This document shows, piece by piece, positions 22,874 to 33,301 of a stretch of DNA of 64,000 nucleotides. Both the position numbers and the translations under genes were made by a program. The notes beneath the pieces are model-generated. The model was not told the DNA's origin, ran no database searches, and saw nothing but the letters and a program-made list of their open reading frames with translations. This DNA is from Whalleya microplaca. Its lineage: Eukaryota; Ascomycota; Sordariomycetes; Xylariales; Xylariaceae. The stretch's first letter is position 1. Each line of letters begins with the position of its first letter. The DNA lies in NCBI GenBank assembly GCA_022497155.1, contig MU385735.1, positions 434,001-498,000 of the forward strand. Reading direction: 5' to 3'.

Positions 22874-23898
22874 ATGGGTAAGCTTTATTTTCCTCTACTC
22901 CAACACTGTGCACATCCAATGGAACCGGAGTCCGAGGTGGACGACCAAACGATAGTTCACGCGACGAAGCCCAAGCCGAGATCTACGATATGACGACCAG
23001 CCATTCCCGACTTCAATCCAACAGATTATGCAGGGCGGACTTTCAAGAGGAGGAAAAAATCATGGTTTACGATTGAAAGGTCGCTGGCACATACATCGCG
23101 ATGGACGGCGCCAAGTCGACAATTTCTCGATTGAACAACATCGCGACGGCAGAAACTTTTGGTCTCAACAACAACTTGCTCCCGACTCTCTGATGCAAAG
23201 ATTCTGGGCTCATTCGCAGTAAAAAGAAACGCTACTAACCATAGTGGCATTAGGTCGTCTTCAAGAATACCAGGTCGTCGGGCGCCACCTGCCCACCGAG
23301 GCCAACCCTACCCCCAAGTTGTACCGCATGCGAATCTTCGCCCCGAACCAGGTCGTTGCCAAGTCTCGATTCTGGTACTTCTTGATGAAGCTGAAGAAGG
23401 TCAAGAAGGCCAACGGTGAGATCGTCAGCCTGAACCAGGTACGCTCGCTCCCCCGGGACCACCCGATATCAACAACAAAGCACCGGACGTTGACAGTGTG
23501 TTAGATCTACGAGAAGAACCCCCTTACCGTCAAGAACTACGGTATCTGGATCCGCTACGATTCCCGATCCGGTACCCACAACATGTACAAGGAGTACCGT
23601 GAGACGTCGAGAACAGATGCTGTCGAGGCTCTCTACCAGGATATGGCTGCCCGCCACCGATCTCGGTTCAGGTCGATCCACGTATGATTCCCTTCGAAAT
23701 TGATGCAAGAATTCCACCATATAACTGACACCGTTGTAGATTCTCCGCGTCGTTGAGGTCCAGAAGACCGATGACCTTCGACGACCGTACATCAAGCAAC
23801 TCGTCACCAAGGGTCTCTCTTTCCCTCTCCCCCACCGTATCCCCAAGACAAACACCAAGAAGGTGTTCAGCGCTACCCGACCGTCCACGTTCGCATAA
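22874..23898 (+). CDS. RPL20: 60S ribosomal protein L20 (eL20)
   Basis: Four exons, 22874-22877, 23254-23438, 23505-23681 and 23740-23898, give 174 residues, the usual fungal length. The first coding exon is only four bases (ATGG). It is followed by a 376 bp intron (GTAAGC..TTAG with a CTAAC branch site), an arrangement common in ribosomal protein genes. The protein reads [20 protein letters not shown], then [20 protein letters not shown] and [20 protein letters not shown], diagnostic of L18a/L20. It sits in the large subunit of the cytosolic ribosome. Later introns of 66 and 58 bp have standard GT..AG ends and keep phase. Confidence 0.97.
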
Positions 23899-24073
23899 AG
23901 GGTCTTTCATGTTGTGGGGTTTGGGAATCGGTTTGCCGGTGTTCATTACGGAATTGCGGAAAACTTCATTTGCATGTGTGCTCCATAGATAGGGCAGTAA
24001 ATGCATACCACAATTGAGAATATGAAGCGTGTCTGATGTGATGCGGAGATTCTTTATTATTATTCATTACTTC

Positions 24074-26614
24074 TTACATCATCTGCTGATAGCTCGTATC
24101 GCTTGACCCCGACTGCTCCTCAGCCCGAGTTTCGTTGACGAACTCATCCCACGTAGTCCAGTCCATCGAACCCAAGCCACCAATGTCGGAGGGTATATCG
24201 AAGCTGACATCCGGCCAGGCGGAAAACACTTCGTTGAAAACATTCGGTGACATGGTGAGTTTGTCTAGATCCTGTGGCATGCTCGGCTCTTCGAAGGCGC
24301 CACCCTCTGTTCCAAATGGAACTTCCTGTTGTACAGTCGTATCCCCCACCGTAGGCAGGGCCGTCTCTGGACTAGTCTTCATCTCGACGTCACCCTCTGC
24401 CTCTGCATCACCCGTCACTGTCGCTGGCATCGTAGCTTTCGTTTCTCTCGTCCCCATCCCAATTCCAGTCGCGGCAGCCCGCGCCGCCTTAGCTTTCTTG
24501 TACAATTTGCGTATGGGCCGCCACAGGTTGCCGCTCTTCGTATCGGCGATGGTCTCGCTCCAGCGCGGAAACACGTCCTCGACGACCCGCCACGCTCGCT
24601 CGACCAGCTCCCCGCGCGTCTGCATGCACAGCTCTGCCAACGTCACGGCTAGCGGGTGCCACTGCGGATACGTCAGCGCCCACCACCGGAAGCGCTCCGA
24701 GTACGGCCCGCTCTGCGCGTACTCGTTCAGCTCCATCACCGATACCGCCGTCCGCAGCGTCGCTTCGCGCGAGACCACGCCATGGCGGGGTGGTGCCGCT
24801 GTCGCCGTCGGGGGCCCTTCTCCTCCTCCTCCAACACCACCACTGCCGTCATTGCTATTACTCCCTCCCGCAGCAGTGGCGGCAGCGCTGGCGGCGGCTG
24901 GGAGAGCCGTTCTGCACGCCCGTGGGTGAAGCGGGTACTGCATCACGAGCCAGAGCTTGAGGACGATCACCCGCACCGTCACGGACGCCAGGTACGAGCC
25001 CGCGTGCGCCGGATCCGCATTCGTCACGAACTGCGCCTCGAGGTGCTGCGCATGCGCGACCGTCTCCTCCTCCTCGGACGCAGCCGCGTTCCCACCACCA
25101 CTACCACCACCAGCACAAACCCCTCCACCTCCACCCGAACCTCCACCACCACCGCCAACACCCCCATCCCTCCCCGTCCGCTGCGCATGCGCGAGATACA
25201 AAAAGATCCCCGAGCTCTGCGCCGTGCACAGGCTAAACGTAGCATCCGTCGGCCCCCTTCGCTCCACTGGCTGCGCCACGCCCCCCGGCGCGAAGTCCTC
25301 ATCGTTGACGTTCAGCGGCAGACGGGTATCGTAGCTATCGCGCGCGACGACGGTCGTCGTGCCCCTATCCTCCGAGGCTCGGATGTCCAGCACGATGAGC
25401 TGCCACCACAGCCGCCGCCGCAGCTCCGCCTCGAGCGGCGGGAACCGCGCCCCGGCGCCGTCGCGGTGCAGGTTCAGCGCCTGCGCGAGGCGGATCGGCA
25501 GGGCCACGAGAGCCCAGCTGGCGCGCGAGCGCGCGCCTTGCGGGGTCGCGCGGAGGGTTGCTACGTACAGCGTTAGGGCTTGGAGCGTCTCGAGGTTGTC
25601 GGAGTTCAGGTAGTCGGCTTGGGTTAGGGAGTGCTCGAGCGCGGCCTGGAAGAGCTGCAGGAGGTCCGTCCGCGGCGTGCTGAGGTGCGTGAGGCATGCT
25701 TCCGGGGACAAGCTGGTCACGGCTGCGAAGTAGATCGCGAAGAAGAGCGCTGAGCGCGCGGGCGGGAGCTGGGGGCGGGAGGATGATGTGGAGGAGGCGA
25801 GGTCGTGTAGGGCGGTTGTGATGGTGGGGCGGTGGAGGATCTTCAGGAGCAGGTCTACGTTCCGGAAGAAGATCGAGGTCAGGTACCGGATGTGCTCCGG
25901 CGGCGGGTGCTCGATGCGCTCGTAGGCGAGACGCGGGGAGCCCCCGAGGAGCATGCTGGGGGATAGCGAGGTGCTGGAGGCGTCGTTGGCGGATTCCGGC
26001 GAGACCTCCTGCGAGGGCTGCCCCTGCTCGTCGTCGTCCGAGTCCGTGGACTGCTCCAGCGCCTGCTTCAGGCCCTCGACCTCGCCGCAGAGATGGGACC
26101 AGAACTCTCCACTGATGTACTTGGAGGTGGTGCTGTCCTGCAGAACCCTCTGGCGACTGCTCATACCACCACCACCACCACCACTGCTACCACCCTGCCC
26201 ATCATCCATCCCGAGCCCCCGAGCGCGCTCGAGGAGGGGATGGATCTTCGGGGCCGCCGGGTCCGAGCCCGGGAACCGGCTGCTACTGGCGCCGCCCCGG
26301 TCGAGGTCCGAGAGGCCGACATTCCCCACGATGGACTCGAGGCGGTTGAGGCGCTGCAGCAGCTCGGAGTTCTTGGTCTTGCGCGGCTTCTGGATGCGCT
26401 TGCGCGAGGGGAAGACGCACTGCGCGCCGGAGCGCACACAGTGGTAGCACGGGTGCTGGCGGCTGCACTTCAGCTTGCGCGCGCGGCAGTTGGTGCACGA
26501 CAGGAGCCGGGCTTGGGGACGAACCGCCGCTGTGGCATTTTCCGCGGGCGCGGTTGTGCTGCTGCTTCCGCTCGTGCTCGTTCCTGGTTGTGGTGGTGCT
26601 GCTGCTGCCTCCAT
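24074..26614 (-). CDS. Zn2Cys6 fungal transcription factor
   Basis: Single-exon frame of 846 residues. The DNA-binding domain lies at residues 40-66 with spacing C-x2-C-x6-C-x5-C-x2-C-x6-C (CTNCRARKLKCSRQHPC...), followed by a basic linker and a short coiled-coil dimerisation helix (ELLQRLNRLESIVG). A fungal-specific regulator (MHR) domain occupies roughly residues 230-700: HIRYLTSIFFRNVDLLLKIL, SRASWALVALPIRLAQALNL, RRRLWWQLIVLDIRASEDRG. Long Gly/Ala/Ser runs interrupt it (about residues 480-520 and 580-620), and the acidic Glu/Asp-rich C-terminus looks like an activation region. Nuclear regulator; target unknown. Neighbouring genes form no clear cluster. High GC and repetitive codons create long open frames on the opposite strand, which I treat as shadows. 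Confidence 0.92.
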   Translation of the reverse strand: MEAAAAPPQPGTSTSGSSSTTAPAENATAAVRPQARLLSCTNCRARKLKCSRQHPCYHCVRSGAQCVFPSRKRIQKPRKTKNSELLQRLNRLESIVGNVGLSDLDRGGASSSRFPGSDPAAPKIHPLLERARGLGMDDGQGGSSGGGGGGMSSRQRVLQDSTTSKYISGEFWSHLCGEVEGLKQALEQSTDSDDDEQGQPSQEVSPESANDASSTSLSPSMLLGGSPRLAYERIEHPPPEHIRYLTSIFFRNVDLLLKILHRPTITTALHDLASSTSSSRPQLPPARSALFFAIYFAAVTSLSPEACLTHLSTPRTDLLQLFQAALEHSLTQADYLNSDNLETLQALTLYVATLRATPQGARSRASWALVALPIRLAQALNLHRDGAGARFPPLEAELRRRLWWQLIVLDIRASEDRGTTTVVARDSYDTRLPLNVNDEDFAPGGVAQPVERRGPTDATFSLCTAQSSGIFLYLAHAQRTGRDGGVGGGGGGSGGGGGVCAGGGSGGGNAAASEEEETVAHAQHLEAQFVTNADPAHAGSYLASVTVRVIVLKLWLVMQYPLHPRACRTALPAAASAAATAAGGSNSNDGSGGVGGGGEGPPTATAAPPRHGVVSREATLRTAVSVMELNEYAQSGPYSERFRWWALTYPQWHPLAVTLAELCMQTRGELVERAWRVVEDVFPRWSETIADTKSGNLWRPIRKLYKKAKAARAAATGIGMGTRETKATMPATVTGDAEAEGDVEMKTSPETALPTVGDTTVQQEVPFGTEGGAFEEPSMPQDLDKLTMSPNVFNEVFSAWPDVSFDIPSDIGGLGSMDWTTWDEFVNETRAEEQSGSSDTSYQQMM

Positions 26615-27066
26615 ACCTACATCCGCTCCTACATGTATGTAATGCGATGCACTTTTTTGAGCGTCTTGGCACCGGGTGGTCAGATATTATCGGCCGACGT
26701 CATAACCCTCCCCAGGTTTAGTTCCAGATGTATGTATGTTCCTACTATGTACAGATCATTTGCTCCAGGTATGTGATAGGGTCCCGGACAATTGAGTAGA
26801 TACGGTATCTGGGTTTCAAGCAAAAAGAATTGACCAAGAGTCCTATGACTCGTACGGTGAGGCACAGCAAGCCTCTTGTCTCGGAACGGCCTTTGGCTCT
26901 TAAATACGAACAACTTACTACCCTAAGAGGCTTAGCTCTGCCCCCGAAAATATCTATTAAGTTTATCCACTTTACTTCCCACCCTTCTGGTCCTCCTTTT
27001 CCTCAGCCTCTCTACGGGATATGTTAATCAAGTATCAACCAAAATCCTTGTCCCCTTTGGATAACA
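26615..27066. other. Intergenic; promoter side of Zn2Cys6 gene
   Basis: Contains the upstream region of the Zn2Cys6 gene (with ACATACAT-type repeats near 26631-26641 and 26728-26739) and the 3' flank of the rhodopsin-domain gene. No additional gene. Confidence 0.5.
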
Positions 27067-28275
27067 TCAACCCTCAACGGATTTGGTATGAAAGGCTTCT
27101 TTCGTAGCAGAATCATTCATAAATGATGAGGGTTCCCCTACCGAGACAGACAACCGATAGCCCATAGGAAGACCTTCCAGAGGCATTGGAGGCTCACCCA
27201 ATGTAGTAGAGCTGCGGTTTCCGGGGCCTGTTGGCTGGTGTCCCGCACAATTAGTGAGATAAGTGCAGAATTTCTTCCACCAACCTCCAAGCGTAGTCTG
27301 TATCATCGGCAGACTGGCGCACAGGATTCTTGCGTTAGCTTCCAGAACATTGTAGGCGAGGATATCCTGCCCGTATAGTGTGAATTGGGCGCTGTAAAAA
27401 TCGGCGCGTATGATCGCTACGGTTTTGAGGATAGCGAGTACAGTAACACTTGCCAAAGATCAGTTCTCAGCTTCAACTTGGAGAATTTTGGGGCCTTGCT
27501 TACACGATGCCGAGAAGGAACAGCACGGTCAACTTGATCTTAGTCCACGTTTCCATCTGCAAGCGCCAGATGACGGGGATCGGCAGAATGAAAAGTATCA
27601 GGTCCCCGGCGATATTCAGCGCCGATATGTTTTCCATCACGCTCCCTCGATGGCAAGTGTTTGTCGGGGCTGCCATACTAGGGGCGTTGAGGTCATACTG
27701 GCATTGGACCATCAACTGTATGATACTGATCACCGCCCATAGGCAGAAGAATACCATGAAGACCCTAGTGGCGCGCTTCACATACAGGTGGTATGAGAAA
27801 ATCCGTAGGTAGAAGAACAGAATGCTGAACTCTGTCAATAAGGTGCTTACTATAAACAGCGCTTCGTGGGCTGTGATGAACTACATTATGGTCAGCATAT
27901 ACGAATATACGGTATATGAATCTTAGGCATGGATCCTGGATTTACCTTCAAGAGGAGCGGCTCGTTATCACCGACTAGTTCCATCGGATAGCCCATTCCA
28001 TCGATACAAACTAGATCTCTCTAATTAGCAAGAAGCCTCTCTGGAGGGATCCGCCTCGTCCATTACTCACGTAGGCCCTGTATCACGACGAGTGCTACTC
28101 CCAACACTAGCGAGATCACAATCAACCCATCGTCCCAACCAAAGCCCGCCTTGGTGGTAACTCGGGAGTACACACGTAGTGCTACTACTACCAAGCCCAA
28201 AAACGAGACAACCGACTGGGCGATGAGGAACCCCTGCATACGGGGTACGACCGGGAATCTACCAGCTTCATCCAT
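27067..28275 (-). CDS. Rhodopsin-domain integral membrane protein (PTH11-type)
   Basis: Four exons on the minus strand, 28275-28071, 28010-27946, 27880-27504 and 27448-27067, give 342 residues with phase kept. The fungal seven-helix rhodopsin domain (PF20684 type) is clear: helix 1 QGFLIAQSVVSFLGLVVVAL, RVYSRVTTKAGFGWDD, LIVISLVLGVALVVIQ, then ITAHEALFIVSTLLTEFSIL, YLRIF, FMVFFCLWAVISIIQLMVQC, a loop with NTCHRG, GDLILFILPIPVIWRL and LTVLFLLGIVVTVLAILKTV. No N-terminal CFEM domain is present. Proteins of this group sit in the plasma membrane; some (PTH11) act as G-protein-linked surface sensors, but most are uncharacterised. The C-terminal tail of about 80 residues is Ser/Pro-rich and cytoplasmic. 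The second exon (65 bp) is the least certain. Confidence 0.88.
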
Positions 28276-29727
28276 CGTGCTTCGTTTGCATTGTCGCTGT
28301 GTCGGTTCGAGTTTCGATAGCCGTCGGGAAGAGTTTCCAAATACAAGTCCATTTTTCAGACGAGCGCGCTTCCGCTCTTATATGTCTGAATAAGTCCTTA
28401 TTGCTCCCATGGTATTACTTGTTCACGGTGACTCGGGACCGTATGCGCCGTGACTGGGGAACTTGGCAGAGATGGGATGAATATTTCCCCTATATATGAA
28501 CAGCTCTGTGGTTAACATTATCTGCATCAGCTAGAGAGACTTTAACTGCGAAGGGCACGAAGTGAATGTAAGCATTTACATTCGTACATCATGACCAGTC
28601 ATCAACTATAGGATGCAAGCACGCGGCAATGTAAGTTGGAATTCCTTGCAATATACCACTCCAAATAAATGGAAAACTAATAAGAGCTGACAGGCTTGCG
28701 TGTTCGTACATAGGTAGTTGAGAGGTATAGTCACTATTAGGTGGATTACACTGAGTTTGACTGTTTTCCATCGCATGCAGTTGTTGCTACTACAGAAATT
28801 TAAGGTTTCATTACTTTTATCGTGGGATTATCTCGGTCATAGCAAGCCGATGCTTGAGTTATCCCAGCTAGAATGAAAGAGTCCTAAGGTTACCCCTCGG
28901 TTGAGACAATGTTCTACACAATCACAGCGGTTGAACCTCACTTCGCTTGGGGTTGGTCGTCGCTGCTTCGTGATTCTGTCCATGCCGAAAGGGTGTCCCA
29001 AGCACTCGTATATCATCAGATGAGTAAGAGATTATACAACTTCTACAGATTAATAAATTTCGGGCTGTATAAGCGTCAGTGGCCATGGAATATATAATAT
29101 CCGAAATAAAGGAGAGCGGACTACAAAGGTGAAGGTTGAAAACTGTGAGTCGAGTCTATAATGATCAGTTGCAATTGTGGTAATCCTATTTTCAGTATAC
29201 GGAATGCCTAAATAAGAAGGTAGAGAACAACTTGATGCTACTGATGCAGACCTGACTTTATGCGCATCGTGCATATACGCTAGAACCAGCTTACGCCGAG
29301 CCCAGACTCAATCGCGCTCACAAGTCAACCAAATTGCTTACGTTTTCCTCTATACAGTTGAATAGAAGCAGTAGTGAATACTACCTACCCAGGTTATAGC
29401 CATGGAATCTCACCAATATGTCCGGCATTACTACCCCACGCAAACTACTTCTTCAGCCTCGCTGGCGCGGCCGCTCGGCGGCCTGTCTCGCGCTAACCGG
29501 CATGTCTAAAAATACGCATGAGTCACGACCGCGGGCATGGTGCAGAATATTCAATGCCGGGGCATATATACCTCAATCACATAAGAAGCATCGTGGCCGC
29601 TCAGTATTACTTCAGCAACTTCAGGTGTGAAAAGGCACGACGAAGTCAACATCACCACTCACCTCACACGCGTGGGCAGCATAGACACCTACCTACCTCC
29701 CTACCTACCTACCTTTCATCACCCACC
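28276..29727. other. Intergenic; small palindrome and CCTA run
   Basis: No convincing gene in 1.45 kb. A perfect hairpin-forming inverted repeat lies at 28564-28583 (GAATGTAA, GCAT, TTACATTC). A CCTA/CCTACCTCC run at about 29688-29714 lies directly upstream of the GNAT start codon and is probably in its leader. Confidence 0.5.
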
Positions 29728-30462
29728 ATGTCATCACCACCACCACCCCCCAAGCGCAAAGTAAAAACGACCCTCCCCACGCGTCCCCTCCGCCCCTCCC
29801 CAACCCGCCCCACGATCCAAACCCCACGCCTCCTAATCCGCCCCTTCTCCCCCTCCGACATAACCGGGATCCACGCGCTCCGCCAGCAGCCCGAGGTGAT
29901 GCGGTACGCGCGCACGGGACGCCCCGACCGCGATCACGCCGACACGCGGGCCTACATGGCGGCCGCGCTGCCGCCGCGCGACGCCGACACCTTCAACCAC
30001 GTGATCGCGCTGCGGGCCACGGGCGAGATCATCGGCACGGGCGGCGTCATCGTGCACGAGGGGCGCGGGTGGCCTGAGCTGGGGTACTTGTTCCGGCGGG
30101 AGGCTTGGGGGCACGGGTATGCGACGGAGTTCGTGAGGGCGCTGTTGGGGGCGTGGTGGGCTTTGCCTAGGGAGGGGGTTGAGGGGGTTGAGGTTGAGGT
30201 TGAGGGGGGTGCGGGCGAGGTGGTGGAGGAGGGGCGCGGGCCGGGGGAGGGAGAGGGGGAGGGGGGTGAGGTGCTGGAGGAGGTGGAGGAGAGGGTGTAT
30301 GCGATGGTCGAGGCGACGAACTTGGGCAGTTGTCGGGTCCTAGAGAAGGTGGGCTTTCGGGAGTTCCACCGCTGGGTCGAGATTGATGGTCGTGAGGGAC
30401 GTGTTGGGAATGTTGTGCCTATTGTCGGGTTCGTGCTTGCGGAGGCCGATCAGAAGGATTAG
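29728..30462 (+). CDS. GNAT-family N-acetyltransferase
   Basis: Single exon, 244 residues. I place the start at ATG 29728 (CACCATGTC) because the 70 upstream codons are low-complexity leader without domain similarity. The domain begins with TPRLLIRPFSPSDITGIHAL (about residues 32-51), typical of the RimJ/RimL-like acetyltransferase_3 group. The acetyl-CoA motif is RREAWGHGYATEFV (123-136), and the C-terminal motif is EATNLGSCRVLEKVGF (195-210). Between these, residues 149-188 are an unusual Gly/Glu/Val-rich insert (VEGVEVEVEGGAGEVVEEGR and on) not found in usual family members; it looks like an in-frame simple-sequence expansion. The N-terminus is Pro/Arg-rich. The substrate, an amine or a protein N-terminus, is unknown. 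Confidence 0.9.
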   Translation: MSSPPPPPKRKVKTTLPTRPLRPSPTRPTIQTPRLLIRPFSPSDITGIHALRQQPEVMRYARTGRPDRDHADTRAYMAAALPPRDADTFNHVIALRATGEIIGTGGVIVHEGRGWPELGYLFRREAWGHGYATEFVRALLGAWWALPREGVEGVEVEVEGGAGEVVEEGRGPGEGEGEGGEVLEEVEERVYAMVEATNLGSCRVLEKVGFREFHRWVEIDGREGRVGNVVPIVGFVLAEADQKD

Positions 30463-31180
30463 GAGTTGGATCCGGAAGAAAAGGGGGCCTCTGATTGATC
30501 TATCAACTTGTGCGCACTCATTGGCGGGTGTCGTAATCGTTATAGGATGGAACGCTGTTGATTAGTGGCGACGAGGTATAGTCCGCGACCTTGCTTGATT
30601 ACAGCCTTCACATAGATTAAGTGTCACGGAAACTAACGAGTAATGCGAGCATGATGGTATAGAGAAAGACTATTGGTCTCATTTTAGTTTCTTCTATAGA
30701 AAATTGGATATGATGCAAAGATTTATCAAAGTTCAAACGTCATCTCATCGTCAATAGGTTGGTAGCTGTTGGCTGGCGAGGTCAATGATCGTCGTGGCAT
30801 CCAATGGCCGGCGTTGAGCTGGACTAGGCCGGCTTTTGACGACTCTAATGGTCCGACAGAGAGCACTGTTCCTTCTAATCTAGTGCAGTGGACTGATGGA
30901 ATCGACTGATCGGGTTTTACCAAACTAGTCGTGAAATGGGAGTAGCTGCGTCAGTGATACGGCTGGGAACGGCAGTGTCATCGTGTGTGTCGCTCTGACT
31001 TGACGTCCGAATTGTCCGAATGCCGGGCAAGCTCGACTATAAGACGTAAATGCATCGACTGCCAGAAAACATCCAGTTACACTGAAGTTGGCAGACTAGG
31101 CACAGATAAATAGTCGCCTTCAGTTGCCATTTCCCAATTGCGTTCACTTGAACTGTGTTGACAGTATAACGCCACCCGCC
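30463..31180. other. Intergenic, promoter of DUF1772 gene
   Basis: No gene supported. It contains the 3' flank of the GNAT gene and roughly 700 bp upstream of the DUF1772 start. Only short frames. Confidence 0.5.
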
Positions 31181-31737
31181 ATGCAAGTCGTATCAACACC
31201 TGTAACGGTCGCCACCGGTTGTGGGATCCTGACATCCGCAGTCGCAGCAGGTAACGAATAGGCGATAACACCGGCAATGCATACATGTGGCTGACATGAA
31301 GGGCCCTAGGAATCGGAACCAGTTTGTCGGTGATTGGGATTCCAACAATACTGAACACTGGCGCGCCGACAGACGTAATGCTCCGCCAATGGCGATTCCA
31401 GTTTCTCAGGGGCAGGTCATTCATGCCAATTGTAGGGACCTTAAACGCGGCGACTTACCTGTTCATCGCATATAATTACTACACGATTGGCCTCGAGTGG
31501 AGAGGCTTTGCTGCGGCTGGCTTTTCGACGTTCTCCCTCGTCCCGTTCACCCTAATCTTCATCATGGGCACGAACAACAAGTTGCTGGCAGCCTGCTCGA
31601 GCAGTGACAGAAAGGAGAAGACGATGAGTGATGCGACGGCGACGGCGCTGATTAAGAGGTGGGGCGAACTGAATGTCGTTCGTCAGCTGGTGCCAATGAT
31701 AGGAACTGGTTTGGCGCTGTGGAATCTGCTTGGTTGA
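31181..31737 (+). CDS. DUF1772 / anthrone-oxygenase-like membrane protein
   Basis: Two exons, 31181-31250 and 31310-31737, give 165 residues. The intron is 59 bp (GTAACG..CTAG), and the join reads TSAVAAGIGTSLSVIGIPTI. The domain follows the DUF1772 pattern of four membrane helices: an N-terminal Gly/Ala helix, TLNAATYLFIAYNYYTIGLE, GFSTFSLVPFTLIFIMGTNN, and a C-terminal helix ending IGTGLALWNLLG, with the family's WGELNVVRQLVPMIG segment before the last helix. Some members are anthrone oxygenases in anthraquinone pathways, but most are of unknown function and no polyketide synthase is nearby. Membrane location is firm; the enzymatic role is not. Confidence 0.85.
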
Positions 31738-33301
31738 ATGGGATTCGAAGGAGTCGGGGAAATATATGGTGATGACTGTGCCGTGCAGCAAGGCGCATCT
31801 TGTTATGTATCTACTATGTACAAATATCTTACAAATGCCCGGCTCTCGTTTAGCAGGTAATCTGAGCCTTACTTCCAAGAAAGCCAAGGTGGCTGTGTCC
31901 TTGGAGGATCAGACTTTTAAGAGGTTGGCATGTTGGTTGCCTCTCACTTTCAAACACAGCATGTATGTAACATACAGTAGGCAAATCGTTGCATGTTACG
32001 CCAGGCCCGAAAATGCAAAGAGAGAGAAAAACGTCTCGTATTAATTAAACGTCTAACGTCAGCATATTTATTAAATTACTCTTACAATCTAGATCTGTGT
32101 GCCCATATCGGTTTCTGGTGAAGCAGGTAACCTAGTTTTGGGTTTGGTATACCCGACTTGTAAGTACGAAGATGGAAGTCTTTGTCTTTCATATACAACT
32201 AATAAAGTTACCTATTGGGCATACAGTTGACAGTCTCTCAACGTATGTACACACTGTATTTACATACGTGGAGGAACTAGTTTCTCTTCCCACCCGAAAT
32301 AGGTATAAAACCAGATTAGCGCTCATCTTTTATCTCAAAAAAGAGCTTCCTCTTCAGACAAGTCTTTTCCAACAAGCCTGAACAACGAAAAAATTACATG
32401 GCAATGCACTCTTCTACCTAACGCCAACATGCTGGCATTTCTTATGTGATATGTTTGGCCTTCGTATACAGAATATTACAAACTACGATGGATAGTCTCA
32501 ACGTACACACTGTATTTACCTAGAGGAACATGGCGGGGTATTTTCTGGCATTCAGCTACCAACTAGACGATTCTAGGCCCACGTGTCAACCGATAATAAG
32601 TTCAAGTTGGCTAAGACAGCTCAGCCGGCTCTCTGGTGCCTGTTGCAAGGTAACCACACCTTGAAACTGTCTTTAAGTGCCTCCGGGTGCCTTAAATGCC
32701 TTGAGACTGCCTTACTATGTATCCGTAGCAAGCTTCCCTGTTTTGATCTGTATACAACCTTGTACCTATCTTTCAACTCCTCCGAGGGCTGGGAAGAGAT
32801 GCGAGATGCGGCACGTAATATCTCTAGGTAGTATTCCGTAGAGATCTGCATAGTTGTACTTTGTATGCCTGTGTTACAGCTTTCCCGGTCTTGACGCCTT
32901 GACGCCTTGAGTCATATTCGGTCATATTTGGGAGCCTGCAGCTTCAACTTTCCTTTCCTCCTCTGTCATGCTTACTTATTTATCTTCATTCGTATGCCCT
33001 GATGTCCTGATCCCGCCCAATGCCGTCTTATTTTCGTGACACAGCAGACGCCATGGTAATCTGCCAACCAGTAATCCAACTTTCCGGTTAACTGCAGAAC
33101 ACCCAGAGACACCTTATTAGCTATCCGTCGCATATCTTCTCCCACTAGATGATGACAGTTGCGCTCGTCTCATCGATCCCGCTTCAACTAAAGTGTCATA
33201 GTGTTGAACCTGTCTGGAGGCTAAAGCCCGCCTAACCCACATATACCCATCGTCCCGGAACCTTTCTTACAGTTATTGACATCACTTCTCGAGATTCAAA
33301 A
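31738..33301. other. 1.5 kb intergenic stretch
   Basis: Frames of up to 111 codons here are antisense to, or run on from, the DUF1772 gene and are not protein-like. No repeats of note. The last 150 bases are a plausible leader for the DUF7514 gene. Confidence 0.45.

Noticed and set aside
24135..25613. Long plus-strand open frames (up to 306 codons) opposite the Zn2Cys6 gene
   Set aside because: They arise from GC-rich, repetitive codons of the real minus-strand gene, have low-complexity Arg/Pro translation and no domains.
29518..29727. N-terminal extension of the GNAT protein by 70 residues
   Set aside because: The extension is His/Ser/Thr-rich and is coded by CCTA microsatellite and leader-like sequence; the domain and a better start context begin at 29728.
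32583..32851. Opposing small frames on both strands
   Set aside because: No domain and equal quality on both strands; treated as chance.
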